Part shown: one piece after another, positions 1 through 11,344 of the stretch | Numbering within the stretch: the stretch's first letter is position 1 | How the letters are laid out: each line of letters begins with the position of its first letter | From: Roridomyces roridus | Taxonomy: Eukaryota; Basidiomycota; Agaricomycetes; Agaricales; Mycenaceae | DNA: 64,000 nt | Reading direction: 5' to 3' | NCBI GenBank assembly: GCA_029378245.1 | Contig: JARKIF010000035.1 | Location: 434,001 to 498,000 of the forward strand | Notes under the pieces: generated by a model | Database searches by the model: none | What the model was told of the DNA's origin: nothing | The model's input: the letters and a program-made list of their open reading frames with translations, nothing else | Position numbers and translations under genes: made by a program

Positions 1-1749
1 CGGTCGAGCACATTTTGTCCAGAGCGGGTGTACTGGATCTCCTCAGTGGCAACTGTGATATCGACCTCGTCCTTGATCTGCGCCAGCCTAATGAGGTTGG
101 TTACTATTTCGTGGACCACTCGGCCCGTACGATCTTCTGGCTGGATGTTTTCAACATGAATGCCCTTGAGGGCTGGCAGATGGTGGACGGCATCGAAGAG
201 GAGTCGCATGTTAGTAGGTGAAACTCACTTCCTCAAACGTTTTGTATCCTGAAGTGCATGTTTGAAGAGCTGTGTCTGGAGATAGAGTATTGGTTGGGGA
301 ACCTATTGGCAAGGTACGCATTCGCCTTGTATCATTATTGACTGGATGGCTCAATCCAATCCAGATCCTCCTCATATCTGACATCAGCACCAGGCAGCAT
401 TGTGAATATTTCCCGGTCGCAGTTCCGGCATCTCCCGCTTTGGTCCAAGTCCTATGCGATATGATTGTCTTTGGGATTGGCGGTAAGTGATTCAGTTGAT
501 TCACCACCCATTCACGATCCCCTCAGATACCATGACCTCACCAACGACAACCCAATCATTTTCAAACGAGTACCTGTTCCGGATGCTCAACGTTGCCAAG
601 GAACTGGTGTTCCACGAGGGACTGTCCAGCAATGGTGACTTTGGACCCAACATGATGCATGGCTCTGTCTTTGTACTTAGTAAGTTCCGCAAAATCGAAG
701 TTATTGGTCTTTACCTCAGTTCGACTACAGCTCGATTCATGAAGGAATTCAGTAAGTACAAGCCGCAAGAAAATGCAGAACTGAAATAATCCGAGGTTTT
801 TCAGCGATTGCACGATTTTACAATTTCCATGGGGAAAGAGCAGCTCGTCTCAGTAGTGGGGACACAGTCTACGAATCAGAACCTGAAAATCCATCCCTAC
901 TTCCCTGGGTCGCTCCGCTCCTCTTCAACTCGCCGCTCCATCACATTCGAAGGCTCCAGAAAGTCAGCACCGACAAGGTCATCAACTTCGCGTCGTGGCA
1001 GAAACTCGTAACCGACCTGCGGTCAGATTGGCAGGAACTGGTTCTCTATGTAAGTCGACCATTTTTTTTCTCAACTTCGACCGGACCTTGAGCTCACCGT
1101 CAATTGACATAGGGGACACTGGTCATCAACACCAACGTTGGATTTTTGGCGATACCTACTGGGGGCAATTCTTCGATAGGTCGAGTCGCAAGTTACGCAT
1201 CGATTTGCTTTAGCCTTGGATCTGTCATTCTTGGTAGGCAACACTCGCTCACGCCTGAACTGCATCAGAAACGATTGATTTGAAAGGGATCCGTCTGTTG
1301 CGCGAATACCGACTGCAGGATCCGAATGTTACGGATATTGGACCAGCAGTAAGCACCAGAGTTGGGACGACCTCACATGAATCGATTAATCTCACTCATA
1401 GTTTCAGAGACGCTTCTTCCGGAACCACAAAACAAAGTACGGCCTGGAACTTCTGTCCATCTATCTAGCTCTCCCATATGGCTTCATGATTTGGTCGTAA
1501 GTAATGAGCACTTCTCTTGTCCCGTGTTTGACATCAATGTCTGAAAGCATATTCACCTTTATTATGGCTTTCATCATTAGCGTTTACGAGACCAGCACCT
1601 CCACTGTCCGTGGCATCATGCTTGCCATTGTGCTGGCTGTCTGTGTGCCAATTGTTGGCTTTGCTTTGGAGAAAAAGCACCTGGCACTTTGGACGCTATT
1701 CACGGGCGTGAAAAAATCATTGCTGCTTCAAACCATGGTCATATGTTAA
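1..1749 (+). CDS. WW-domain-type Agaricomycete membrane protein, 5'-partial
   Basis: The gene is already open at the left edge, so its start lies outside the window. The first exon encodes a WW-like stretch containing GYYFVDHSARTIFWLD. Later exons read NEYLFRMLNVAKEL, LNFHGERAARLS, then SWQKLVTDLRSDWQEL followed by hydrophobic NTNVGFLAIPTGG and SICFSLGSVIL, LLREYRLQDPNV, and a C-terminal membrane stretch SIFTFIMAFIISVYETST. Exons are joined by short GT-AG introns; for example the intron at about 1497-1550 joins MIW to SIFTFIM in frame. The order WW-like domain, middle helical domain, several C-terminal membrane segments is that of a large uncharacterised Agaricomycete family. Its biochemical role is unknown; integral membrane location is inferred from the hydrophobic segments. 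Exon limits are approximate, family assignment is fairly firm. Confidence 0.7.
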
Positions 1750-1961
1750 TCGCAGTGACAAGGACGAAACGAAGGAACGTGTTTAATGCTACGATGTATG
1801 CATGTAGCTAGACACGGACGAGTGCAGTCGAATTTCTCCAAGACTATCAGACCGAGGAAACTCCATCCCGTCGACATGGACGCCACATATGGTGCGAGCC
1901 TCGTTTGCAGATGCGGATTGAATATTCGCAAGCAAAGGAAAAATTGACCTATTATTTCCAT

Positions 1962-3361
1962 TCAGAACTGAAATTTCTCCCCGAGAATATCCTCCGTCGC
2001 AGTCCACAGCTTTTCCGCATTTTCCTGGCCGGCACGAAAGTTAGTCTTCCTGCTTATCGTGAGGCAACATGGATCTGGACTCACAGCGGTTATGTTAGGC
2101 GCGACCTTCGAGTTGGCCTCCACGCAGTCCCACAGATACGCCCCGGGTGTGTCTGTCGTGCATAAATATATACGACTGATCGAACATCGACTGAAGCATC
2201 CAACTCACCGTCGAGGCGCGTATCAAACGCAGCAACCGCCGTCCTGAACATTTGGCGCTCAACCCCGATTCACACACAGGGTAGAAAATAACTCACGTAG
2301 CTGCACCTTGGGGGATCGTCTTCCACGGGAACTTGTCCTCATTGGGAAGCCCCTCAGCGTTGAGAATACCTACACAGCAGCCAGATATCAGAATCAATTC
2401 TCCTCGCGGATGGGTAGATGCCAGACCGATCTCCTTGAAATACTCAGTCCTCCCTTCCCTTTGCTGGACGTTCGTATAGATGGCTGTGAGCTGTTAGCGA
2501 ATGAGAAAATGCGGTGGGAAGATCTTGTATGTACCCCCGGGGTGAAGACTATAAGCATTCACTCTGCCTTGAGATCTCTTGGACAACTCGATAGCAGCGA
2601 GCACCATCGCCTGCTTCGACCAAGCATACCCCTCACCGGGCGTGAATTTCGCGGGGTCCGGACGCCCCAAGGTCTGGACTTCCAAAGGTGATCCCCACAC
2701 GTGCGCCGCGCTCGACACAAAGACGACGCGGGGCGTGAAATCGGGAGTCCCCGCCGCGAGGAGTTTGGGTGCTAGGAGTTTTGTAAAGAGGAACGGATTG
2801 ATGTGGGCTGTGGCCATCTGCAGCTCTAAACCATCGACGGTGATCGTGTACGGGGAGGTTAAGCCGGCGGCGGCGTTGTGAATCAATACCTAGGTGTCTG
2901 TGAGTGTGGGGCAGACAGGGAAGATGTGTACTTGCGTGCAGCGGTTCGGGGTATGAGCTGACTTGCGCCGCAGCCGCACGCACCGACGCCTGGGACGCGA
3001 GATCGAGGTTAAGCTGTCGAACGTTGGCGGTTGGGAACTCTTTCTTGATGGCTTCTTCCGACAGTTTGAGCCTGCGAGTTAGAAGCAATTCAGGCCTCCG
3101 CAGATGAGAAACGGATCCATCCATACCTCTCAGAATTGTACCCAGTTATGATCAACAGATTGCAATGTCGCGCTATCGCGCGCGCTGCCTCGAACCCTAT
3201 CCCATTGATACTCGTCCCAGTAACCAAAACTGCCGCGGGAATTCAGGCAACGCAGTGAAAGAATAGACTGTGGGCGCACCATTCTTGCCCCGAATGTGGT
3301 CCGCAAAGGCCGAAACGACCTCAGCGGCGGTGGATTTCTCGTCAAAAGTCGGTGGGGGCAT
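1962..3361 (-). CDS. Short-chain dehydrogenase/reductase, retinol-dehydrogenase/WWOX-like
   Basis: Starts at the ATG complementary to 3359-3361 (MPPPTFDEKSTAAEVVSAFA). The nucleotide-binding motif reads VLVTGTSINGIGFEAARAIA, then NLDLASQASVRAAAAQV, the NNA-equivalent IHNAAAG, the active-site serine in VVFVSSAAHVWG, and the catalytic YAWSK with Tyr and Lys. After LHPGG the next exons read AIYTNVQQREGR, IGLASTHPRGELILI, WKTIPQGAAT, DTPGAYLWDCVEAN and NAEKLWTATEDILGEKFQF-stop, typical of the fungal TIC32/WWOX-like SDR group. Five or six introns are needed. All catalytic elements are present and no break is seen, so it is likely a functional NAD(P)-dependent oxidoreductase; substrate unknown. It converges on the WW/membrane gene with about 210 nt between stops. 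Confidence 0.8.
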
Positions 3362-3400
3362 TGGGAATGTGACTGGAAGTTCTGCCAGCGGGCTGACCCG

Positions 3401-3407
3401 TTTATAT
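3401..3407 (-). promoter_or_regulatory. Putative TATA element of the SDR gene
   Basis: Reads ATATAAA on the minus strand, about 40 nt upstream of the SDR start codon. Position and sequence fit a TATA box; no other evidence. Confidence 0.4.
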
Positions 3408-3705
3408 TGGGAGATTAGCCGACATCGAGACTGAGTAAGCTGTCGGAAGACTATCCGGGCAGCACGGCATCAGTAAGCCACGGTAAGTAAGCCTCCGTAA
3501 TGCGTTCCGACACTGGGTACAGTTGAACTTAGAGTGCGCGACTTCTATGTGAAGCCTGGAAAACGAAAAGCAGCTCAAATCGTGCAATGATGAGCAAATC
3601 GAACTACCGAAACACGACGTAGCACTGCGGGCGATCGTTCGAGCAAGGACGGAGCTAGTTGATGAAACATCGATTGGACCCTATGATACAGCGTTCGTGG
3701 AGATT

Positions 3706-4587
3706 TCAGCCCAGAAGATCGTCCAAGAAGTCTTGCATCTCTTCCTTGTGACCCTTCGGTGGTGGCAGAGATCCATCGGGAAGCGGAAGAGGCGGGGCCT
3801 CGACGACGATCGTGCCTGCAGGCGAACGGAAAGTCAGCGAGGACCGACTCCTGGACCAATACGACCGACCTGGCTTGGGCTCGCGACCCGCGGTGACATT
3901 CGATTTGCGAAGCTTCTCGGATTTGGCTCGGAATCGAGACTTCAAATCTGGTGTCGCAGTTCAATTGAGCACGCTAGGAATCGAGAGGGATACACACCCC
4001 AGATGGCCTCTGCGGACACTTTTTCGCGCTCGAGATCATTGAATTCGTCGTCCCACTCGATCTCTTCGACTTTGCCCTTCCGCGATCTGACGGGTTTCAA
4101 CCCACCGGAGGAGATGTGATCCAAGTTATGGTCGACGTCGTCTTCATCATCCACGTCGTTCTCCGGAGTTACACCGGGGCCTACTGTGTCCGATATCCGC
4201 TGTTTCTCAAGGAAGGCGGACAGATCTACTTCAGGCTCGACGACGGGCTCCCCTACGATCCAAAATCAGCGAAAATCAAAACGAGGAAGAAAACCCACCA
4301 TCCGAGTCCGGTTCCGGCTCAGGCTCGACATACCGGTCGGCATTGGTGCCCAGTCGTCGCCGGGAGAACTTTTCCGCCAATTCTGCAGCGCGTTCTGCGG
4401 CCTCTTCGTCGTCTTGTGTGGAAGGAGCTTCGCCGTCGAGTAAGAGTCGCTGACCGAATTCTGCGGGACGGCCGAGACCACGACCGCGACCTCGGGCACG
4501 TAGATACTTGCCGAGGCCGCCCCGAGACTTGCCGCGCCCTCTTGTGCTGGCGGATGGCGTGGATGAGGTGGATGCCGGCTCTGACAT
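3706..4587 (-). CDS. Conserved acidic RGR-rich protein of unknown function
   Basis: Start chosen at the ATG complementary to 4585-4587 (MSEPASTSSTPSASTRGRG). The N-terminus is basic and Gly/Arg-rich (GKYLRARGRGRGLGRPAEFG), followed by a charged helix (DDEEAAERAAELAEKFSRR), the segment LGTNADRYVEPEPEPDS, an acidic stretch (DVDDEDDVDHNLDHI), then VEEIEWDDEFNDLEREK, AEAIWDLKSRFRAKSEKLRK and a C-terminal EEMQDFLDDLLG-stop. The reading frame is carried across two or three short introns. The layout, a basic RGR head and acidic tail, suggests a nuclear or nucleic-acid-associated protein, but I do not recognise the family by name. The conserved-looking motifs and frame continuity make it a real gene; exon borders near 4150-4275 and 3945 are inferred. 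Confidence 0.65.
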
Positions 4588-5221
4588 GGTGGCTTGGGAC
4601 AAGGTGACGTGTGATGCGTGGCATGTTTGGCATGGAGATCAAAGGTGCGATCACTCGATCAAAGTTGGACTCGGCATTCAGGGAATCACCTGGGAATAAG
4701 CAAAGAATGGAGTGAGTGCTCCTTGTGCTTCGAGGTTTCCGCAGCGTGTATTTTCTAAGTATTTGCGCATCGGACCAAGGACACAAAAACGTGTCGACGT
4801 CCTAATTATCCCCAAGCCCCGAATCGAACGGGTGACCCGCTAGCCACAGTTGATCCTGCCATGCCTGTAGTGCGTTCAAACACGTGCTTCCGGAGCTGCC
4901 CCGGCGCAATTTAGTGCCGCCGCGCAGTTGCACTTTCGCAGTACCGTACAAATCAGCGGTCCCACCTCCAACACGCTGCTCGATTGGTTGTCGATTGGAC
5001 AGAACTTCGCCGTCGCAATCTTTGGAAGCAAATTTGAAGCAAATCTCCTACCAGAAAGAATCTGCTGATATTTCGCCAGTATCACAGAACCCGTGGGAGT
5101 ACCAAGGCAGTACCACGTAAAGCATGCCGAATTGCATTGTTCAGTATCGAGTATCAAGAAGAACACGCCCGAAAAAACCCATTGCTACATACCCCAGTCC
5201 ATCTACTCCAATCCACCTAGA
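4588..5221. other. Intergenic region, no gene seen
   Basis: Lies between the 5' end of the acidic RGR-rich gene and the 3' end of a BTB gene. No supported ORF. It contains one tRNA B-box-like string (GAATCGAACGGG, 4821-4832) and a short chance match to the start of 18S rRNA at 4849-4861; neither extends into an RNA gene. Confidence 0.5.
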
Positions 5222-6194
5222 TCAGCCTCCCCGCAGCTGTTCCCAAGAGGAAAGTCCGAAAATTCCAGGGAGCATCTCCCACACCCGTTGTCGTCCAGCA
5301 TCTATTTCCGCCTTCACCGCGTTGTGACATGCCGTGCAAAGACGTCCCTCGTTCCAGATCCACTTTATTTGCATCAATGGATGGGCGTGTTTTCGGTCGG
5401 TAAACGCGCGTCGAATGATGTCCCGGTTGGTGTGACATTGGGTTGCGGATGCGCAGTCGGGGACGGGGAGTATATACAGGAATGAGCATGTGTGGTGTAC
5501 CTGGAGAGCCAGAAGCTCCGTGCGAGCTCTGAGGCACGTAAGCTGAAGAGAGGATGAGAGTAACAGCCTGGGTTGCCCTGGAATAAGCTCCATTCCATAC
5601 AAGATTTCCTCGGGGTCAGCGGCACAGGCGATGACGTAGATGGGGAAAGCCTTGGACCATTCGAGATCCAAGTTGATCGCCATCACGGGGATGGGGGATC
5701 CGTCTCCAAGGCTGAATGTGCTTGTGGATGGCAGTGCATCGTACTCCTCGAGGGAGAGTGGAGATGCTGAGGCAAGATGGCAAAGCGCCCGCTTCCGCAG
5801 GTAGCCGATGTCGTATTTGGTGCTTAGACGAAGGACACCTGACACGATGGGGGATGTTGTGTCGGCGGGAGGTCGCTCAAAGAAACTGGAATCATCTCAG
5901 AAGGGATAGAAGCCGAAGGATGCGGCAATAATAAAGAGGCCTTGAATCAAAGATGGCCTTGAGAAAGTACTCGACATCCTGAGCGGAATCGTGCAGGGAG
6001 ACGCTCGGGCATCCATCCACCGTCGCTTGATCGCTGGGCTGGGGTATGGCCAGCATATCTTTGAAGGCGGAAAATCTTGCGGCGAGGACGCCTCCTGCGA
6101 CTCGAAAGAGCTTCGTCTCGGCCTGTATGACTAAGGTTCCGTCGGAGAACCAAAGGTCTTCCACCCGGGTTGGAGAGGCGACCTGTTCATCCAT
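5222..6194 (-). CDS. BTB/POZ domain protein (subfamily B), with a GC-AG intron
   Basis: Starts at the ATG complementary to 6192-6194 (MDEQVASPTRVEDLWFSDGT). The BTB fold covers about residues 10-90: WFSDGTLVIQAETKLFRVAG, ARFSAFKDMLAIPQP, then VSLHDSAQDVEYFLKAIFDS. The second exon continues FFERPPADTTSPIVSGVLRL and STKYDIGYLRKRALCHLAS, the usual back-box of these fungal BTB proteins, and runs to a stop at 5222. The only join that restores the frame is an intron 5886-5940 of 55 nt with a GC donor (AAG|GCCTCT) and a normal AG acceptor; it gives D-S-S-F-F-E-R, paralleling the homologous gene at 38.9-39.9 kb, which has a GT donor there. Likely a protein-interaction adaptor; partner unknown. Divergent from the BTB pseudogene at 6345, 150 bp apart. 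Confidence 0.75.
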
Positions 6195-6291
6195 GAGGGA
6201 TTTGAGGATGGTGGTGGGGAACAAGCGGTGATGAGTCACATGATATTGACAGCCGCTTCCGTTCCGGGCAGATCAGTACGATCAGAGCATC

Positions 6292-6344
6292 ATGCTTGGT
6301 CCTGATGTGCTGACATAACCCGCCTCGCTTGACCACCAACCACC
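6292..6344 (+). promoter_or_regulatory. Conserved upstream block of BTB subfamily A (copy 1)
   Basis: The 53 nt before the ATG contain ATGCTTGGTC, CTGACATAA and GCTTGACCACCA in the same order and nearly the same spacing as upstream of the paralogues at 10275 and 32159. Shared core promoter or 5' leader inherited by duplication. Confidence 0.5.
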
Positions 6345-7499
6345 ATGTCGGATGCCCCTCGTCCCACGAAGGACGCCCAAACGCCCTTCTCCGGACAGCC
6401 CGATCCTCAGGAAACCTACCCTGCCTCAGACTTGATCCTGCGCTCCTGCGACGGCGTCGACTTTCACGTCCACAAGCAAATCCTCGCCTGCGTCTTTGTC
6501 TTCTTCTCCGATATGTTTGCCTTCCATTCTTGCAGCGCCCCACCAACAGAGATTGAGCGGGATGGTAACTCTGTTCTGGTTTTGCTGGAAACGGAGGATG
6601 TCATCTACCGCCGCCTCATCCTCGCTTATCCTGCTCGGTCGCGCCAGCCATACTCACTATCGGCGGCGGACTTGGATAGCGCATGTGCGGTACACGAGGC
6701 CAGCGCAGAAATACCAGTTCGCCTATGCTCAAAATCTCCTCGTTGAGATGCTGATGGACACATTGGTGGATGCGCATCCCCACCGCCTCTTCGCCATTGC
6801 CCAGCTTCAAGATCTCCCGAGCCTCGGCCAAAAGGCGGCGGCTCTCTACTGTGACTTTGAAGCTCCCCATTTGCCCGGAGAACCTCGCATTCCCGGAAAT
6901 GCGACTCATCAGCGCGGAAAATCTGCAGACACTATACGAGTTTCATCGGTTGTGTAGTAAAACCACACGCGGTATTCTCAAGGACATCTGTGCATGCCTG
7001 GACGACGAGGAAATCGGCCTCGCGGGTACTTCAGTCTGTGTTTGTTTGGTAGTTGGAGAACGTTGAAGGGCAATGACGTCGACTGCGGCCCTGCAGTCGA
7101 CGACGACGAAGACGTGCACCCGGCGACGACGAAGACGTGCACCCGGCGACGACGAAGACGTGCACCCGGCGACGACGAAGACGTGCACCCGGCGACGACG
7201 AAGACGTGCACCCGGCGAACTGATTTCGGCAGCTCATCGACCTGGTGATTTCGAAAGTGTATCCCCTTCCCGCGGGGACCACCGTCGGATCAGAGATCCT
7301 CGCTGCGGAGATGGCATAGTGATTGCGGTGCTTGGACAGAGAGACGGAGAGACGGATCTCAAGAATTTTGTCCGACGGATGTCGGGCATTGTTGACGAGA
7401 CTAATGCCACGTCGGGTGAGTACCTCTGTAGTAGTACTGCGCTCCCCTTGGAGCTAACAACGATATTCAGCCCGACCGCCTGGGATTTTGGGTTTCTAA
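6345..7499 (+). pseudogene. BTB/POZ protein (subfamily A), decayed copy with minisatellite
   Basis: The first 119 codons (MSDAPRPTKDAQTPFSGQPD, then SDLILRSCDGVDFHVHKQI) match the BTB genes at 10275 and 31083. It is broken several times. An extra A at about 6702 shifts the frame inside HEAAQKYQF. The stretch after LGQKAA is rearranged. The region equivalent to the variable middle of the paralogues is replaced by five 23-bp tandem repeats (7102-7216). A Trp codon of the WF motif is TGA at 7221-7223, and TAG ends the frame at about 7317. The last intron and terminal exon (ATSARPPGILGF-stop) are still recognisable. Comparison with the intact paralogue at 31083-32159 makes the pseudogene call firm; a truncated BTB peptide could still be made. 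Confidence 0.85.
7102..7216. repeat. 23-bp minisatellite, five perfect copies
   Basis: Five head-to-tail identical units start at 7102, 7125, 7148, 7171 and 7194; each begins GACGACGAAGACGTG and ends CACCCGGC. The unit length is not a multiple of three, so all three frames cycle through the array and spurious ORFs appear on both strands. It sits inside the decayed BTB gene, where the intact paralogues have single-copy coding sequence. Confidence 0.95.
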
Positions 7500-7903
7500 A
7501 CGATCCGTTATTTTGCGGAGTGGAAATAGCAACTGCCTTGCAGCCAAAGCTGGACGCATGATCGGGACTGCTCGTCGAATTTTCGTCACTGCGAGTCCTC
7601 GGGAGTTACACATCACTGATGACGAATTTCTGTTTGGCACCGCGTGCGTACCAGACTGTTTTGACGAGTTACTGAGAATCTGAAAGAGCAATTCTTGCGG
7701 GGAAAGAGAAAGCCTTCATCCCAGAATAGTCCCGTCGTTGCCATTGCCAGATATTTTGCAGTGTTTTACGCAGTAAGCGCAGCCTAGCGCAGCACGTTGC
7801 TACTAAGCGGCTATGACGAAGCACCTCCGAGTCTTCCAGGTGCCATCGTTAAAAAAGCGTGGTATGTCGTCTACGCGATATCCTTCTCCTGCTCCCCTTC
7901 ACG

Positions 7904-9973
7904 ATGCACCTCCTCCGGTCCCTGTTGTTCCTTGGCGTTGCTTTCACCGCCTCCACCCTTGGAGACGGCCATGGCCCTGATCACCCTGGAGGTGCACCGA
8001 AACTCGAGCTGAATGAGACGGCTTGGGCTCTCAAACATGGTCTCACGCCGCCGTCATATTACACCGCGGACTGGGAAGACGCTACTCTGGCTGCAGAACG
8101 TCATCCCGGGCTCATGATCGCTCATGGACTGTTCATGTGTCTCGCGTTCTTCGTTTTTCTCCCAATGGGCGCGTGGTGTAACCTCCTCCGCTGGTCCTCG
8201 CTTGTTGATACGCCTGGGATAGGTATGGCTCTTCGGTCGGTCAAGCATCGGATGCACAGACTGGCTGTACTGGCCCAATGGATATGCACGATTGTCAGCC
8301 TGGCATATGCATCGGTGTACAGGAAGCTGACTCCCAATATGTGCGTTTTACTGTTCATCCGCTATTCATCTGACTGACTTCAGCAGGTATCCGGGTCAAG
8401 CTCATTCAAAGCACGGCTACGTCGTCCTCCTCATCGCACTCGGCATCACCTCCATCGACACCGCCGCCCTCCTTCGCCGCGTCTTCTGTTTCGTGCGTGC
8501 TGGGCCGTTCACTTTCCGAGGATTCTTCGATGTGCTCAGAGGCGCCCACCGTGCCTCCGAGTCGGAATACATCGGTCTTATGGACGAAGAAGACCAAGTC
8601 AAGTCTGTCGATTCCAGCGAGCCGGAATATGCGCACTCGAACGGGTCCAGCGAGTGTGATATTGGGTCCGACGACACCCTTCATGACGCATATATCCAAC
8701 GGCGTACGCCACGGTCGCGGCTCCATCGCGTGCTCAAAGCGGCATTCATCACGGTGGAGTGGAGTCTCCTCTTCTGCGGGTGTTCAACATTGTTCAGTGG
8801 GATCGCAGTTTATACAGGTGTGTTCCGTTGGCATTGGCGGATGAAGTATCTGACGTATTTCCCCAGGCGGCTGCAGAGATAAAATCCTCAGCGGATGTCT
8901 AGGGCATCTGATCAGTGCGTCTCTTCTCTCTCCTTCTTCCAAACACATGCTAACCTCCCACCCAGAAGCAGGAATATTCTGGTCGTACGGTCTTCTCAAC
9001 TTCGCCCGCTTCCTGGGCTTTGGCGCCGGGATGGGTTGGGCTTGGAACCGCGCTCCCTCCCCTGGCTACCCGACTGCTGAGTTCGTGGAATCGCTTGTGA
9101 TCTTCCTGTACGGGATTACGAATACTTGGATGGAGAGGTGCGTTGGCTCAGACCTGGATCTCGATTTCGCGGCTTCAACTGTCATAGAATCGGATCCGCG
9201 CCGGGATCTCCGTACTCTACAAAGACGGTTCAGCATATCGGTATCGCTGTTATGTTCTGGTGGGCACTCTTCTGTCCTCTTGTCAATGACAATCAGATTG
9301 ACTGCGCGGCAATGAAGGTTCGGTGGTCTGCTGGGCATGGCTATCGAGTCCAAACGACTCCGTCGATGGTTTGCTGCGCATGCCTTGGACACCCCCGACT
9401 CGGAATCCCACCTTGGGTCAGAGTCTCATACCGTCAGTTTCAACCCATTCCCCGCCCTCGTGATTGGCGTCACTGGCGCCGTCATGGCGGCGCACCACCA
9501 AGAGTACCTCTTTCAGGTGCGTATACGTACCATCATCGAATACTTATCGACATGCTTTAAATAGGTCCAAATTCACGTCCTGTGGGGAAACCTCATCCTG
9601 GCTTTCGCCGTCATGCGTTGCGTGACGTACCTGTTCCTCTGGATCTCCCCCTCGGGCGCGACCCGGTCCACAGCCCCCTCTCGACCCCCATCAGAAGCCC
9701 TCGCGAGCTTCTTCCTCGCCGCGGGTGGTATCACTTTCATTTTTTCGACAGAGGAGGTGACGGTGGCTGCTATGCGGCGGGGCAGGGATGGTGCGCATCT
9801 TGTTTTTCAACTATGTGAGGTGTATTCAAAGCATGCATACCACAGATATCATGCTCTTCGTTGTATTAGGCGTGTCAGTTACGTGTATTGCGTTCGTCTG
9901 GGTTGTGGGAGTTGTTGGATTTCAGGGGTGGCTGAGGATGGGGATGAGGATGAGGGCAAAGGCGGGATTTTAG
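7904..9973 (+). CDS. Ytp1-like multi-spanning membrane protein
   Basis: Start chosen at ATG 7904 because it opens a signal sequence (MHLLRSLLFLGVAFTASTLG); upstream in-frame codons are not ATG. The lumenal DUF2427-like N-terminal part carries ERHPGLMIAHGLFMCLAFF and further membrane helices, then a histidine-bearing segment YPGQAHSKHGYVVLLIALG. A hydrophilic loop (about DEEDQVKSVDSSEPEY) separates it from the Ytp1-type half: WSLLFCGCSTLFSGIAVYTG, GIFWSYGLLNFARFLGFGAG, FPALVIGVTGAVMAAHHQEY, IHVLWGNLILAFAVMRCVTY and a C-terminal pair of helices ending RMRAKAGF-stop. Introns such as 8344-8392 and 9516-9564 join in frame. Family members are endomembrane proteins similar to mitochondrial electron transporters; exact role unknown. 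No break seen. Confidence 0.8.
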
Positions 9974-10221
9974 ACTTGAGTACATTCGTTCTAATTGCGT
10001 ACACGGACTAGTTATTTTAATACATAACAGAGGTTGCATCTCAAGATCTACCTTTGAAGTATTCTGAGGTGTTCTGCACTCGAAATGGCCATTGCGCCGC
10101 GTTCGATTCCCGCACTGAGCGTTCTTGAAGCGATTGGAAGTCAATTTTTGTGCCTGGTCAATGCATCGTATCGTACATCTTCCACGGAGAATATGTGACA
10201 CATCAGTTGCATCAGATCCCA

Positions 10222-10274
10222 ATGCTTGGTCTTGATCTGCTGACATAATCTTCACCGCTTGACCACAAGCCACC
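10222..10274 (+). promoter_or_regulatory. Conserved upstream block of BTB subfamily A (copy 2)
   Basis: Contains ATGCTTGGTCTTGAT, CTGACATAA and GCTTGACCACAAGCCACC directly before the ATG, collinear with the leaders of the two paralogues. Confidence 0.5.
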
Positions 10275-11344
10275 ATGTCTGATGCCCCTCATCCCATAAA
10301 AGACGCCCCAACGCCCTTCTCCGGCGAGCCCGATCCTCAGGAAACCTACCCTGCTTCAGACTTGTTCCTCCGCTCTTGCGATGGGGTCGACTTTCATGTT
10401 CACAAGATCCTCGCCTTCGTGTCTGTCTTTTCTCCAATATGTTCGCCTTCCCTTCTGGCAGCAGTCCACCAACAGAGCTCGAGCGCGATGGAAACTCTGT
10501 TCTGGTTTTGCCGGAAACGGAGGATGTCATCTACCGCGTCCTCATCCTCGCTTATCCCGCTCGGTCGCACCAACTCTACTCCCTATCGGCGGCCGACTTG
10601 GATAGCGCCTGCGCGGTACACGAGGCCGCGCAGAAATACCAGTTCACCTATGCTCAGAATCTGCTGGTCGAGATGCTGATGGACGACACATTGGTGGATG
10701 CGCATCCACACCGCCTGTTCGCCATTGCCCAGCTTCAAGATCTCCCGAGCCTCGGCCAAAAGGCGGCGCTCTCTACATTGAAACTCCCTTTCTGCCCCCC
10801 AAACCTCACATTCCCCGAAATGGGACTCCTCACTGCGGACAAGATGCAGAAGTTGTATGACTTTCATCGGTTGTGCAGCGACAACGCAAGTGACATCTTC
10901 AGGGGAGCGTGTGGACCCTTGGAAGAGCACGAAATCGGTGTGGACAGCTCCCTGTCGGTGGACGACAACGACTTCACATTCGTTTGGTGGGTGCCCCACA
11001 GCCACGACGGTCGCTGCGGCCCGGAATCAGACTTTGAGTCTGGCGTCGTCGTCCCGGCAAAGTGGTTCCGAGACCTCATGCAGCCGGTGATTCCAAAGGT
11101 TCGCCTCTTGCCTACGGTGACCAACGTCGTATCGGAGATCGCTGCTGCGCGGGTGGAACCGTGGAGTGATTGCGAGATGTGCTCTGCAGAAGGACGGAAG
11201 GATGTCGAGAGGTTCGCCATCCGTATCTCACGCATTCTTGCCAACAAGAATGAGACATCGGGTGAGTACTTAACCCCGTGCATTTCCTTCAATTTTCCAA
11301 CTCAAGATATCTCAGCAAGGGAACTGGGGATTCTGGGCTTCTAA
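10275..11344 (+). CDS. BTB/POZ protein (subfamily A) with a 1-nt frameshift
   Basis: ATG at 10275 opens MSDAPHPIKDAPTPFSGEPD and SDLFLRSCDGVDFHVHK. Compared with the paralogue at 31083-32159, a Gln codon is missing after HVHK and one base of a TTC run is missing at about 10427-10432, shifting the frame inside the BTB fold. From there the other frame is open for over 300 codons (NMFAFPSGSSPPTELERD, QKYQFTYAQNLLVEMLMDD, LKLPFCPPNLTFPEMG). A last intron joins ETS to ARELGILGF-stop. Either a recent inactivation, an assembly or sequencing error, or translation from the internal ATG at about 10439, which would give a protein lacking the first BTB strands and helix. Everything else is well preserved. 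Confidence 0.7.

Noticed and set aside
2633..3124. 163-codon minus ORF overlapping the SDR gene
   Set aside because: Mostly an out-of-frame reading of SDR exons and introns.
4849..4861. 13-nt match to the 5' end of 18S rRNA (GTTGATCCTGCCA)
   Set aside because: The match stops at once on both sides; no rRNA sequence follows.
6943..7282. Overlapping ORFs on both strands across the minisatellite
   Set aside because: They are by-products of the 23-bp unit cycling through three frames.
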